Source of the DNA: Mesostigma viride
Lineage: Eukaryota; Streptophyta; Mesostigmatophyceae; Mesostigmatales; Mesostigmataceae
Assembly (NCBI GenBank): GCA_009746045.1
Contig: RPFO01000248.1
Span: forward strand, 23,501 to 87,500
DNA length: 64,000 nucleotides
Reading direction: 5' to 3'
Shown here: in pieces, positions 43,126-54,827 of the stretch
Numbering within the stretch: position 1 is the first letter of the stretch
Layout: every line of letters starts with the position of its first letter
Program-made: the position numbers and the translations under genes
Notes under the pieces: model-generated
Database searches by the model: none
Told to the model about the DNA's origin: nothing
Seen by the model: the letters and a program-made list of their open reading frames with translations, nothing else

Positions 43126-43780
43126 AGTTAGCATATTGGGGCACCAATGTGCTAGATGGATGCAGGTTGAGGAGACCTTTCCAACGCCGTGTCAACCGCC
43201 TAGAACAGACAAGGGACTAGAAAGTTATCAAGTCCCGAAGTACTGCCGACCGGTGGGCGAGGGCGGGGCACACTCAGGGCATAGTGGACAGGACACGTGG
43301 CAGGCCGTGCCTGCACAGGCTTAGCCTGTACTCTCACGTGACTGGGACACAGTGTACTGAGGGCTCAACGGTACTGTGGCTAGTAGAAGCCAGTAACCAG
43401 CCAGCAGGTCTGCAAGGATGTAAGTCCTTGCAGGACTGTGGCAGGTCCTGTGCTGTCCTAGACACAGGATAGCCAGAGATTCCTGTATGCTGCCTGCAAC
43501 GAGGATGCAGGGCAGCGATACGAGGCTCTGGCAATGTAGCGTTGCCCAGCGTTGCTCATGACCGAGGAACAAGGATGGAACGAGGTTGCATATAGCTCGA
43601 GGCTCAACGAGGCAACGAGCGTCTTCACACACGAACCTTGGTCGTCACGACGAGTGGCGAGCCTATCGAGGGTCGTAGGCCTGGTGTGAGGATAAAGGTT
43701 GCTAGCCAGCAGCCTAGGGTCATTCCAGCCGGCAAGGACCAGGAGCTCACAAGCTCTGCTGACGAGTTGCTGCGCAAATC
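43126..43780 (+). mobile_element. 5' LTR of copia-type element
   Basis: Direct repeat of 50865-51518; the two differ by one base insertion (GATGCAGGGCAGC versus GATGCAGGCAGC) and one substitution. CAGTC lies just outside (43121-43125) and is repeated at 51518-51522, fitting a 5-bp target duplication. The repeat starts AGTTAGCAT and ends GCAAAT(C), not the usual TG...CA. Confidence 0.85.
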
Positions 43781-43802
43781 GTACTATTGCTTCCACGCTT
43801 TC

Positions 43803-44567
43803 ATGTCTGGTTCATCGTCAAGCAGCCACGGTGCTGGTGAGGCGAACGAGCAGAGAGACGCGCAAGCGTTTTTCCCCTACCGTAACCAAGCAAACGCTCC
43901 AACATTCGTGCAAGCGGCCTACGTAGCGAGGCACTTGGCAGAAGAGGGGTGGGTGGCGGTGAGTGGGGGAGGCAGCAGGCCAGCGGCGGCGGACCCGATT
44001 ATACAACGGGCTCGCGTCGTGATTTCTCCAGGTGAGACGGGGCGAGTGGCGGTGGAAGAGTTGGTGCGCATTCGTGACGCGCTAGCTGAAACTGCTAATC
44101 GTGTGGAGGTCGCTTATCAGGGCGCCCATATCACGCTTGCCGGTCTCGACCTAGCCAGGGAGGCGCTTAGCCAGATTGTGGCAACAGCGCTCGGCAGCAC
44201 CAGACTGTTCAACCACTGGGTGGCGACAGCAGTGCTAGGAGAGGGGGTACCAGACGCCGACATCATCCGGAACGCGCGTGCTCGGGAGGCGGTGAATCCT
44301 TGGAGCACGGCGGAGGTATTTGCCCAAACCATTGAGAATCTTGTTGCTGTCCTTTTGCAAGAGTCGAGAGGGTACGCAGACAGGTTCTATATTACCACGC
44401 AGCCTTTCGGAGTGTACTCCAGGCTTGATACACCGAGGCCGGAAACCACCACTGCGTGGGGTCCGGAGGTGGAGATTGTCACGGGGTCGAGAAGACGCCT
44501 GAAGACGTCCATTTTGAGTGGACTGACAAGCCAGAGGGCTCCGTCAAGCGCTCAGCCCAGCAGATAA
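43803..44567 (+). CDS. Leader ORF inside the copia-type element (unknown)
   Basis: The first frame after the 5' LTR. An internal ATG begins MSGSSSSSHGAGEANEQRDA; the open frame extends upstream into the LTR. It is helix-rich: NAPTFVQAAYVARHLAEEGW, VAVEELVRIRDALAETANRV and EVFAQTIENLVAVLLQESRG. No zinc knuckle, protease or capsid signature is recognised. It is followed by another short frame (44456-44782) that may be its frameshifted continuation (HFEWTDKPEGSVK). Position suggests an N-terminal gag-like region or a separate leader protein. Confidence 0.45.
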   Translation: MSGSSSSSHGAGEANEQRDAQAFFPYRNQANAPTFVQAAYVARHLAEEGWVAVSGGGSRPAAADPIIQRARVVISPGETGRVAVEELVRIRDALAETANRVEVAYQGAHITLAGLDLAREALSQIVATALGSTRLFNHWVATAVLGEGVPDADIIRNARAREAVNPWSTAEVFAQTIENLVAVLLQESRGYADRFYITTQPFGVYSRLDTPRPETTTAWGPEVEIVTGSRRRLKTSILSGLTSQRAPSSAQPSR

Positions 44568-45374
44568 ACGAGGGCGACGGCACTACCGAGACCTACGAGG
44601 CAAGGCAGAGAGCTGATCTGCATATCCCTCGTGAGGTGACTCACGAGTACGATCGTTACGGCCGAGGCGAGCAGAACGAGCTTGTCGGCGGCGGTAAGCG
44701 GTGGGTACGCGATCTTGCTTGGCATCGCAACCCAGGTGAGACACAACATCCAGTCGAACGCAAGGAGACGGGCGACCTGTGACCTGCGTGCTGGGAGAGT
44801 TTAACCCAGACCTCCAGATTGTCGCAGAGGCAGCAGCAGCCATACCGGTTGCTGAGGGTGTTGAGCAGCGTCCAGACCGTGAGGAGGGGCAGGCGAGTGC
44901 AAGCCAGGAGGCGGCCTCGTCTGGAGTAAGTGCGTGAGCCTGAGTGGGTTCCAGCAGCCATATCTGCGTGTGTTTCTGTGGTATTCTATAATGCTTCGTA
45001 ACACGCGCGGGGCGGCAGCGGGAGCGGGGCGGGAGCGGGGGATGGCGGGGTGAGGCAAGGGCAGACACGGGAGGCCCCGCCAACGTCGTGCCAGAGGGAC
45101 AGGCAATCCCAACGGCAGAGGGCGTCAATGGCAGGAGGGCGTCCAACCGGAAGAGGAAAGAGGTGGCACAAGGGGAGGAGCGTGCAGGGTGGCCAACCGA
45201 CGGCGTGGTGCTGACGGGGGAGGGCCAGAATGATGCTGAACGTCAAGCACCTGGTAAGAGACCATGTGTGCCTGCGTCTGGTGTTCCTGCAGCTATGTTC
45301 CTGCGCCATTAGCACCAGTAGGAGCTGCTGTCATTGGCAGTGACCCTCGTGCTTTGCCTGGGACTAGACCTCAT

Positions 45375-46336
45375 ATGAGTGCTGTGGCTGTGATGAATGG
45401 CCAGAAGCCTCTCAAGCCTCCTGTGGGACAGGAAGAGCTAGACAAGTGGTTGGAGGATATGGAGCTAGTTTCATGCTCTGTAGATCCCACTGTCAACCTT
45501 GTGCAGGTATTCCACACATCCACGACTAATAGGGATTCAAGTGAGCGTGTGAGGGACAAGGCTAGGCAGCTGTCAAGGACAAGCTGACTTGGTCTCAGTT
45601 CCTAGAGGGCCTACGTCAGGAGTTTTCTGATAAGGTACTCAACCTCACTAATCACTATAAGCTCAGCTATGATACCTTTGAGATCAAGGGCACAATAGCT
45701 GAGGAGCTGCAGCGGCTCACACGCATCAGGGAGAAGGGGGCCAAGCATGGCTTCAATCTGACTGATAGAGCAGTGGCAGATTACTTCCTGGATCGCATGG
45801 GGCTGAGTGTGGATGGGAGAAATGCAGCTAGGATGTTTGCTGATCAGACAGATGGGACGTGGCCAGCCTTGCAAAAGGTTATTTTCAATATCCGTCCATC
45901 TGACAATGCTGCTTGCAAGGCAATCCAGGTGACTGGTGCCCCTTCAGCCTCCGCTCATCAGGTCCATGGTGACGCCCCTGGGCAGGGTGCTCAGGGAGAA
46001 ACCAGACCTAGTAGGCGTCAGAGGGCTAACAGGCGCAGGCAGAATGGTAACCAGGGTGGCAAGGGCCAGCAGCAGGGATCCAAAGGCAAGGGTCAGCAGC
46101 AGGCTGGTGGTCACCAGGGTGGTCAGCAGAACAAGGGTGGCCAAGGGCAAGGCAAGAGCCAGGGCCAGGGCACCCAGGCCAGTCAGAGCAGCCAGAACCA
46201 GGGTGGCCTGAAGAAGGCTGCTGCTGGGAAGGATGACAAATGCTTTGGATGTGGCAGGACGGGTCATTGGCGACGTGACTGCCCAGACCAGGCCAAGTCT
46301 GCTGGAGCAGGCTCTGGCCAGGTGGGTAAGCCATGA
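45375..46336 (+). pseudogene. gag-like polyprotein with CCHC zinc knuckle, one frameshift
   Basis: Begins MSAVAVMNGQKPLKPPVGQE with LDKWLEDMELVSCSVDPTVN. A frame change at ~45583 leads to LTWSQFLEGLRQEFSDKVLN, YKLSYDTFEIKGTIAEELQR and LTDRAVADYFLDRMGL, a helical capsid-like region. Next is a Gln/Gly/Lys-rich linker, then CFGCGRTGHWRRDC (46241-46280), a C-x2-C-x4-H-x4-C nucleocapsid knuckle that binds RNA. The frame ends in TGA (46334-46336), and pol opens in the same frame two codons later (ATG at 46343). Confidence 0.75.
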
Positions 46337-46342
46337 CTTGAG

Positions 46343-49300
46343 ATGTTGTCCCCTGTAAATAGTCAATCACCCCTAGTGGGACGAACAGTTGTACATAGTA
46401 ATGGGGGTGTCCCTCTTGTGCAGCAGCAAGGGGTTGGGAATGATGAGGTGCTTCCACTCAATGATTGCAATAACGCTGCTGCAGCAGTGGAATTCCCTGT
46501 GCCTGTGGCAGGTGCAGGGTCTCCAGTTGTTGGGGTTGACTCTGGGAGTCAAGCCGCCAGACTGGAAGGACCTGCAGCTTCTGTGGGAACCGGGGCTGGC
46601 TCTGGGAGCCGAGCTACCTTGGAGGAGGTCCCTGGAGCAAGAGAACAGCAGGTGGGTCGTGCTATCCCAAGCACACAGTCTTTGTCACGTTCCTCTCTGT
46701 GCAGCCAGGCTGACAGGGGGTTGAGCTATGCTCAGGCTGGAAACACTCTACACCATATCTTTGGCCACTCTAAGCAGGCAGAGATGTTTGCTTGGAAGAT
46801 TGGCAAGGAGCCTTTGCTAGAGGCCTGCAGTGCAGCTGCTCAGAATTGTGTCTGTCAGGAGAATGCTGTTCGCCTCCCACAGTCCCATGCCAGAGAACCT
46901 GCTAGAGAGCGGGGGGATATCCAGGTGGACATCCAACACATCAGGGGCATGTATCTGTTGGTGGGGGTGGATAGGTTTAGCAGATATAGGTTGCTGACCA
47001 TTCTTCCTGGAATGCAGGAGCATCAGCTGTTGATGGGTCTCCAGTCTTTGTTGCCAGGCTTTGGGGTGTACACCAAGGTGCAAGCTGACTTGCAGTTTGA
47101 CTGCTTGATCAAGCTGGCTGACCAGCTTCCTTGTAAGTTGGTAGTGGTCCCTAGGGAATCCCATGGGCAGCAGGGAGCTGTAGAGAGATCTATACGTGAA
47201 GTAAAAACAGTGGTGCTAGCAGCTAGGAGTGTGCCTGTTGTGGCATCAGCTCTAGAGAAAGCAGCTTGGTGTAAGGGGATTGAGGAGCAGCTTAACCACA
47301 GGGTAACCTATTACTATGATGGTGTGGCAGTCTCTCCCCTGGCATTGCAGTTTGGTATGCTATCACAGGACGTGGTGGCAGCCTGCCTGAAGAAGGCAGA
47401 CAGGGTGTTTTCCAGATTGAGGCGTAAGGACAAGGGTTGGAAAATGCTGAGGCCCCAGGTGGGACTGAGGGTCAGGATGTGGAAGGAACCGTCATTACCA
47501 GGCAAGCGTGGCAAGTGGCAAGATGGGCAGGTAACCCATGTTGAGAAGCTAACCATTCTTGTCTGGTGGCTTTGGAGAGTAATCCCAAGCACGTGTACAG
47601 GCTATCCTGGGCTCACGTCAAGGAGAGAAGGCCAACTGCAATCTGGCCTGAAGACGGCCCTGATCCTCCCTTGGAGGGAGATGAGCAGGATGAGAGCCAG
47701 GCAGCAGATGCTAACCCACCATGCTTGGATTATGGTCTGTCCTGGATGGATGAGGGTGAGCAGGAGTCTGCTGAGACGTCTGTCACAAGGCCAGAGGTGG
47801 CCAGGGCTGCACCACAGTCCAGGGGGCTGCTTATGGCGGACATCATTCGAGCTCTGCAGAACAGCAAGCGTGATCCCAAGGTATCTAAGCTCACGGGATG
47901 GGGGTCATGTGGGGCACCAGCACTAGAAGTGGATACCAACTCACAGGTGTCCATTCTAAGGGTAGAGGATGCTGCAGGCTTGCAGTGGTCATCCCCTAGC
48001 TGCCTAGCTGTGTCTGATTTCTCTGGGAATGTGTCCATGAAGATCTTGGGAGAAGTGAGTGTGCCTATCCTGGGGGTGCCCACCACGTTCAGTGTGGTTG
48101 AAGGGTATCAGGGGCCTGCCATTCTAGGTCAGAACTTCTTGTGCTTACCAGGGGTGAGGATATCCTCTGAGGAGCTAGCATTAGAAGGGCAGGGCCGCCT
48201 TCCCTTGCAGAGATATCGCTACTCCCAGGGTCTTAGTGTGGCTGTAAGGGCTGTGAGGGGTCTAGAGGCAGAGGGTCCTGATACAAAGGAGCCCATTGCT
48301 GGGGACCTGCTGATCCTCCCTACTACGTTTGACCCACGTGAGTTGGGTGTGCAGAGGTACCAGATCCCAGGAACGAGTCCTGTACCTTGGCGCAAGCTAG
48401 TGGAGATGATGCAAAGCCCCAAGATGGCTAAGGCATGGACTCTTGGCTTTGTTGCTTCTGGGCATGAGTGGATAGTTGCCAACTGTGCAGAGCCTGTGGA
48501 TGTCCTCCCTGAGGATCACCAGCTGCTCAGTTGATGTTTGTCCTCAAGCTCAAGGAGGTAGATGGCGTGCAGGTGCCACATGTTAGACCAGTTGTGACTG
48601 AGTACCATGGCACTGGACAGTTAGCAGATGAGGAGCTTTACACACCAGGGATGCTGCATGATACATGGAGGATTTTGTTGTGCATTTATTTGTCTTTTCT
48701 GCAGAAGGGGATACCCTATAGCTCTGTGTTGGTAGATTTCAAGAGGGCTTTTCTTAAGGGTGATCAGCAGGAAGCACAGGATACTTGGCGCACAATACCC
48801 CCTTTCTTTGTTAAGGTGCCTGCAGTGTGGAGGGCAGAGCTGAAGACGAGGTATTTGAGGATTCTCAAAGGCGTGGAAGGCCTTAGATCGAGTCCCATCA
48901 TCTGGAGGAAGAGCTTGGAGAAGTACCTCAGGTCTGTCTGTGGTCTCTCAGTCTCTCCAGTTGATCCTTGTCTGTTTCAGGGTAGCTATGAGGGGCTGCC
49001 AGCGTTTGCCTCCCTGCATGGTGATGATCTGCATCTCCTGGGCCATCCCACTTGGCAAGAGTTGACTCTGGCCAGGATCCAGAAACGGTTTGAACTGGGT
49101 AAGATCCAGTACATGGTTGAGAATGAGCCCATGGTGTTTTGTGGAATGCAGGCGACCTTGGTCCATCAGCAGGGTACATGGTCCATCCAGCTGGAGGGTG
49201 GTAAGGATTATCCTCAGCAGATCATAGATGCCTTGCAGGAGCCCATCACCCAGGCCAGATGTGCAACAATACGAGGTATGTTGGCATGGCTGGCCAGCAT

Positions 49301-49927
49301 TTGTGCTCCTGACCTGTTGGTACTGAGTCGGTTGACCGATTCCCAACTGGTTGAGGTGGGTGCTGAGAGAGTGGTAGAGGCTGTTCGCATGTCTCCCCCT
49401 CTCATGCTGGGTCCTTTGGATTTGTACAGGCCTTTTGACATGATGCTCTATGTGGACAGTTCTATGGATAGTAGGAAGGTCACAGAGGTCAGGGGCCGTG
49501 CAGCAGCATTAATATCCCTGGTGCAGGAACAGTCCTCTCTGGTCTGCTGGTACAGTCGGTTGCAAACAGGGTAACTCCCAGCAGTGACATTGCTGAGTGC
49601 AGGGCAATCTGTGAAGGGCTTCATACTGCTCTTTACTTGAGGGAGCTATTTTACCAGCTATGTCAAGTGGCTTCCTGTCGGTTGCAGATGCACACACTGG
49701 TAAGAACTGACAGCATGGGCATGGTGCAGTTTGTGCACAGGCAGCTGGCCAGGAGCAGGGACCTTGATTATTTGTTGCTCAAGGAAATGTCTTGCTTAGC
49801 TAACATTGAACATGTGGCTGGCGTGGACAACCCTGCAGATGCTCTCACCAAGCTGGAGGAGAAGGCTGAGCTGCAATACCCTTTGCTTCGTGGGCTCATG
49901 GCCTCCAAGGGGGGAGGGCCAGAGTAG
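46343..49927 (+). pseudogene. copia-type pol: integrase, retropepsin-like, RT, RNase H
   Basis: Order along the strand. A GAG-pre-integrase-like LHHIFGHSKQAEMF...CVCQ. Then the integrase core with Asp in DIQVDIQHIRGMYLLVGVDR, Asp in KVQADLQFD and Glu in QQGAVERSIREVK. After a frame change near 47550, ALEVDTNSQVSILRVEDAAG to GPAILGQNFL (47930-48140) looks like a retropepsin whose DTG is DTN. After another change near 48530, the copia RT reads VLVDFKRAFLKGD, SSPIIWRKSLEKYL and SLHGDDLHLLG (HGDD in place of YVDD). RNase H follows: MLYVDSSMDS, SDIAECRAICEGLHTALYL and GVDNPADALTK, with a frame change at ~49570. A possible DSG (GVDSGSQ, 46548) precedes the integrase. Confidence 0.75.
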
Positions 49928-50864
49928 ACCAAACAGCCTTGCTCTAGGTGGGAGGCATCCCAGTGGGCTGGGCAGCCACGTGGTGGCTGACAGCAGGTCC
50001 TTCAGAGTTCAGACACACTCTGCTGGACAGGGGTCAGGGTGGAGTCACTCCCCTGGCTGAGAATTTCGCCTGGCTCTGTCATGGAGCTGCAGAAGAGTCT
50101 TAAGGACTTTGTAATGGGCCTTGGGTCTTCATGGAATGGACCCTGCAAGGGCAGCCCAAGTGTTGGCTCTAACAGGTTGCTGTACATTTGTATATATTCT
50201 CTGTAACCAACCTGTTGCATGCTAATAAAATCCCTGGTTGTGTGACCATGTTGGACGTGGTTGCCAGGGGCCTCACTATGGGTTATACTCCTTTATAATA
50301 AAACATAATCTTGTTATTGTCATGTCTTGTTGTTTGTGATGCTCAGTTCCAGGAGCTGATCCAAACCTGGAGGATATGGGGTGGGGTTCGATTCCCCAGC
50401 TGACCTCAGCCTGGCATGTATGAATCCTGAGTTTATCCCTCAGTGAGGACATGGGCTCCCCATGTGTTGGCTAACATTTGTCAGGGCTCTCTCAGTCTTT
50501 GGAAGGATTTAAAAGATAAAGGAGGCTCCGTGGCGGGCGCCATATGAACGGGCGCCTGTGATAACTGGATGACCAGGAACTCACAATAGTACGTTCATGG
50601 ACTCCTCTATCCAAACTCCTCTGACTAAGTGAAGACCTAACTTTAATCTACACCAGGTTCCCAAAGAAAGGGTTGGGATGTCATGTGGGTCAGAGGGCAA
50701 CCTTTGAACCAATGAGCAGGCCTAGCTAATATTTGGAGGCACCTCAGGTTCCAAAAGAAAAGGCAGGTCTGGTCTCTGGGAGGGATCAGATGTCTGAAGG
50801 CTTGTGGGGACAGTGGCTGATAGGTTCTCAGGCTGGTCCAAGCTCCAAAACAAGAAAGGGTTGG
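49928..50864 (+). other. 3' untranslated region of the copia-type element
   Basis: No frame recognised. AATAAAA signals at 50223 and ~50300. A tRNA-like T-arm (GGGGTTCGATTCCCC) lies at 50385-50400 without the rest of a tRNA. A purine-rich AACAAGAAAGGG (50850-50860) just before the 3' LTR is the candidate polypurine tract. Confidence 0.6.
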
Positions 50865-51518
50865 AGTTAGCATATTGGGGCACCAATGTGCTAGATGGAT
50901 GCAGGTTGAGGAGACCTTTCCAACGCCGTGTCAACCGCCTAGAACAGACAAGGGACTAGAAAGTTATCAAGTCCCGAAGTACTGCCGACCGGTGGGCGAG
51001 GGCGGGGCACACTCAGGGCATAGTGGACAGGACACGTGGCAGGCCGTGCCTGCACAGGCTTAGCCTGTACTCTCACGTGACTGGGACACAGTGTACTGAG
51101 GGCTCAACGGTACTGTGGCTAGTAGAAGCCAGTAACCAGCCAGCAGGTCTGCAAGGATGTAAGTCCTTGCAGGACTGTGGCAGGTCCTGTGCTGTCCTAG
51201 ACACAGGATAGCCAGAGATTCCTGTATGCTGCCTGCAACGAGGATGCAGGCAGCGATACGAGGCTCTGGCAATGTAGCGTTGCCCAGCGTTGCTCATGAC
51301 CGAGGAACAAGGATGGAACGAGGTTGCATATAGCTCGAGGCTCAACGAGGCAACGAGCGTCTTCACACACGAACCTTGGTCGTCACGACGAGTGGCGAGC
51401 CTATCGAGGGTCGTAGGCCTGGTGTGAGGATAAAGGTTGCTAGCCAGCAGCCTAGGGTCATTCCAGCCGGCAAGGACCAGGAGCTCACATGCTCTGCTGA
51501 CGAGTTGCTGCGCAAATC
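50865..51518 (+). mobile_element. 3' LTR of copia-type element
   Basis: A near-identical copy of 43126-43780. Followed by the second copy of the target duplication (CAGTC, 51518-51522). Two differences in ~655 bp indicate a recent insertion. Confidence 0.85.
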
Positions 51519-51567
51519 AGTCAGCCAAGTGCTGGTTGAGCGCTCCGATCGCATATGGTTGCCGCAT

Positions 51568-52266
51568 GGTGAGCCCCGTTTTTTTTCTATCATGTCCACA
51601 TGCCAGGCCGCATTGCACTGTTTTGCCCTCATTGTGATCTAGAACTAGAAATGGATATTCATCAGCATTTTTATTCGAGTCATAGTCGAAAATGGTCGAC
51701 GGCCAGCGACCGCCGACATGATCACCTTGTTCTACTTCACGAGACATCCCCGCCTGTGATCAGCGGGTGCGGTCGTCCATCGCCGCCGTTGTACACGCCG
51801 AGGTTGCCGCGTAAACATTTGCGTTTGCGAAGTCGTTAGCGTTTACATTGGCATTTTGCGTCTAGGTTGGTCTCACCTGCGCGGCTGCGCCACACAACTG
51901 GATCCAGGCCTATCCAGGCGTGCAACTGACGTGTCATAGAGCAGAATAGTAGTAGAAAGTTCAGTTCAGTGGGTAGTAGGGATAGTTACCGCAAATAGGA
52001 GTCCGAGGGGGGAACCATGGTACGGGCTCTCGGGCTTGCCGGCGGCGGCCCGCGGGTACCACGGTATTGGACGCTACCACGATACCAGCAGCGTTGGGTG
52101 CCGGTTGCGGTCCACGCGTCGTGGTTGGACCGCGGGCCCAGCCTTTTTTGTCAGGCGGTGGCGGTTTTGGGGACCGCGGACCCTTGGCTGGATGCCACCC
52201 CTCCTCCTCTAACGCCGGTGGCGCCCCACTTCCAAGCCGGTACGGATGCCAGCATGGCCAGGGCAC
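51568..52266. other. No gene recognised
   Basis: Open frames at 51600-51839 and 52017-52282 have no known motif. The GC-rich segment 52010-52270 has antiparallel open frames without domain signatures. Confidence 0.4.
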
Positions 52267-52440
52267 ACCCCGACTAAGCTAGTCGGACACCGACTAACCT
52301 ACCCCGACTATTTTGAGTATTTTCGCGAAAATATAGCGGGGTACAAGAGCCTTTTAGTCGGAGTCCGACTAATTTCCCCAAAACGCGCCGCGCCAGCAAT
52401 TTAGTCGGTGTTTTTTAGTCGGAGTCGGTGTTCTCAGAAG
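52267..52440. repeat. TAGTCGG motif cluster, possible small MITE
   Basis: TAGTCGG/CCGACTA occurs at least eight times, in both orientations. The edges, CACCCCGACTAAGCTAGTCG and TTAGTCGGAGTCGGTGTTC, are partly inverted. A clean terminal pair or target duplication was not resolved. Confidence 0.45.
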
Positions 52441-53395
52441 GGGTCCCGATCAATTCACCGCTAATATTTATTATTCGCCGCGCCGAATTAGACCTCGAGC
52501 CTGGAACTGCGGTCCGGACCAATCCGAGTCCTCCTAATTCGCGCGTATTCGTCACCATATGTGGAAAGCCTCTAAGTACCCGTAGTGGCTGAAATCACAT
52601 TGCGAATAAATCTTTTCGAATGACCCCCCGAAAAGTGCTAAAATAATACTTCAATTTACCCCGTAAAGTATGAAAACCGGGAGGCGCTACACCTGTTTCT
52701 GGCTGCAGGCCGCGGCGCAGCTAGATGAAGTGGAGCGCCGCGCTTGCCGCGCCGCGCCGCGTCGCGCCAGATTGAGAACGCGTTCAATTAGGGGCCCTGT
52801 TAGCACTGATTAGGGCCTTATGTCATACTGGTACTCACTTAATTGTCAGATAGGAACTGCGCTTGGTGGGTAATTAATCAACTTGATAGGTTAGAATCCA
52901 AGTCAGACACTGAACTAGGTGCCCTAATATAAACAAGCTCCCGGGCTCGAAGTTCACCTAACCCGGGCTGAACTTTCCCCGTAAAGTGTCAAAACCATGC
53001 AAAAAAACCCTCGAAAAATTGTTTAATATTCGCAATGTGTAACGTCTGGCGCCATCTGGCGCCGGTATTGTAATTTGTTCCACCGCGCCACAGGCACTAA
53101 GCCGCCCCCGCCCACCTCCGGTGGCTTGCGCCACCTTTACCCCAGTCAACCCGTCGCCCCTCGGGTTGGGGACAACGCCTCCACCATCCGACGGCCCCAA
53201 TCCCTCGCGTCGCGTCTATGTGGTTCCGTAGTTTGCTTGTTTTGTATTGGTTGTTTATGTGTAGTATTTTGTAGTATTTTGGACGGACGACCCGAGCCGC
53301 TAACTTAGCGGGTTTATCGCGGCCGTTGGATCCATCATCGGACGCTCCAGATTGTCGGAGGCTAACGTTTTAACTTTTTTCATTTTGCCTTCGTA
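52441..53395. other. No gene; short repeats
   Basis: TTACCCCGTAAAGTATGAAA (52656) and a TTCCCCGTAAAGTGTCAAA variant (52975) repeat around 320 bp apart. A GGCGCCATCTGGCGCC palindrome lies near 53048-53063. No convincing coding frame. Confidence 0.45.
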
Positions 53396-54005
53396 TACCG
53401 TAGTGGCTCTTATATGTGTACGCTTAATTATCGTACGAGGGCTTTTAGCGATTTTTGTTACGCGTACGGGGTTTTGGGGATTTTTTCTTAGCGTACGTAG
53501 GTATATCGTAAGGGTATATCGTAGGTATATTTGGGAGGGAGTACCCTAGGGACAACATATGGAAGCCCCTCATACGTATATCTTAGCACCTGAGGGTGAT
53601 ATCTTGGGATGTACGAGGCCGGAAGGAGGTTTTTTTTCGGCCTGTACGGGGTTGATTCGTACATAATTAGGCGTACTGATATAAGAGCCACTACGGTATA
53701 TCAGTATATACCAGTATTATATCAGTACGCCTAATTATGTACGAATCAACCCCGTACAGGCCGAAAAAAAACCTCCTTCCGGCCTCGTACATCCCAAGAT
53801 ATCACCCTCAGATGCTACTATATACGTATGAGGGGCTTCCATATGTTGCCCCTAGGGTACTGCCTCCCAAATACACCTACGATATACCCTTACGATATAC
53901 CTACGTACACTAAGAAAAAATCCCCAAAACCCCGTACGCGTAACAAAAATCGCTAAAAGCCCTCGTACGATAATTAAGCGTACACATATAAGAGCCACTA
54001 CGGTA
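53396..54005. mobile_element. Two mariner-like MITEs in inverted tandem
   Basis: Copy 1 (53396-53698) has ends TACCGTAGTGGCTCTTATAT and ATATAAGAGCCACTACGGTA with TA on both outer sides. Copy 2 (~53715-54005) is its reverse complement with a few differences (for example CCCTAGGGAC versus CCCTAGGGGC). It lacks a clean inner terminus. Together they form a ~300-bp-arm hairpin. TA flanks and ends of this kind are Tc1/mariner-like. No coding capacity. Confidence 0.85.
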
Positions 54006-54827
54006 TCAGCCACTAGGTACGGTACTAAGATGTCTTCCGAAAATGGGCTCCGCCGACGAAAGTTTTAACGTGAAAGTTACAACGCACGTTACTTGATATA
54101 TGGAAGTGCGATACACGGGGATGACCAGAAGAAAAATGTAAATACCACCGCGATTGCGGTTGCTAATGCAGATTTTCTCTGCCGGTAGCGTTACTCGTCG
54201 GCCTTAATATTGGTGGATTACTAAGTATAATGTATATGTGTACACTCACTTTCACTGGCCTGAATGAAAACCTAAGTATGCACCTGTTACTACTAAACAC
54301 TTCCTGCTGAACTTTTATTAATACGCGGGCGTTTCCACTGCTGCCATTGCATCCTCTTTCCAGCCGAAGTCAGGAGGGTTAATGTTTTGTGCGCACTCGA
54401 GGAAGTATATACTGCTGTCAGATTCCGGCGAACCTTGTCAATATTTTTATTGAGTACTTCAGCCAATTAGCTACAATACTGGTAAGCAGGAACCATATTA
54501 GTATAAGACACCGTCCATGCTTTCTGAATTTTCCTGGTCCTAGTCTCGCACACTCACTCACTGCAAGGGCTTCGTGAATATTACAATTGCGGGCACTGAT
54601 CCCCATAAAGGATAACCTAGAGATACATGCAATTACGTTCGATGTTAGTTGGCCTACATACTCTTGCCTACATAACATCCCATCACTTGCCCTGTATCAT
54701 ATACCTGTATAGCCATGCTGCCCACTCATGCCTGCCATAGCATCAATTGCAACGATAGGGTCCGACCTTTGCAGCAGCCACGCCGCCGCTGAATATTTCG
54801 GAGGTGTGGCACTTGGCAGTGGGGACT
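54006..54827. other. Upstream region of the dioxygenase gene
   Basis: No frame recognised. Should contain the promoter of the gene starting at 54828, but no TATA box or other element can be fixed with confidence. Confidence 0.4.

Noticed and set aside
50335..50425. Possible tRNA gene in the copia 3' region
   Set aside because: T-arm TGGGG-TTCGATT-CCCCA is perfect and a weak D arm can be drawn, but the acceptor stem does not pair and U33 is absent.
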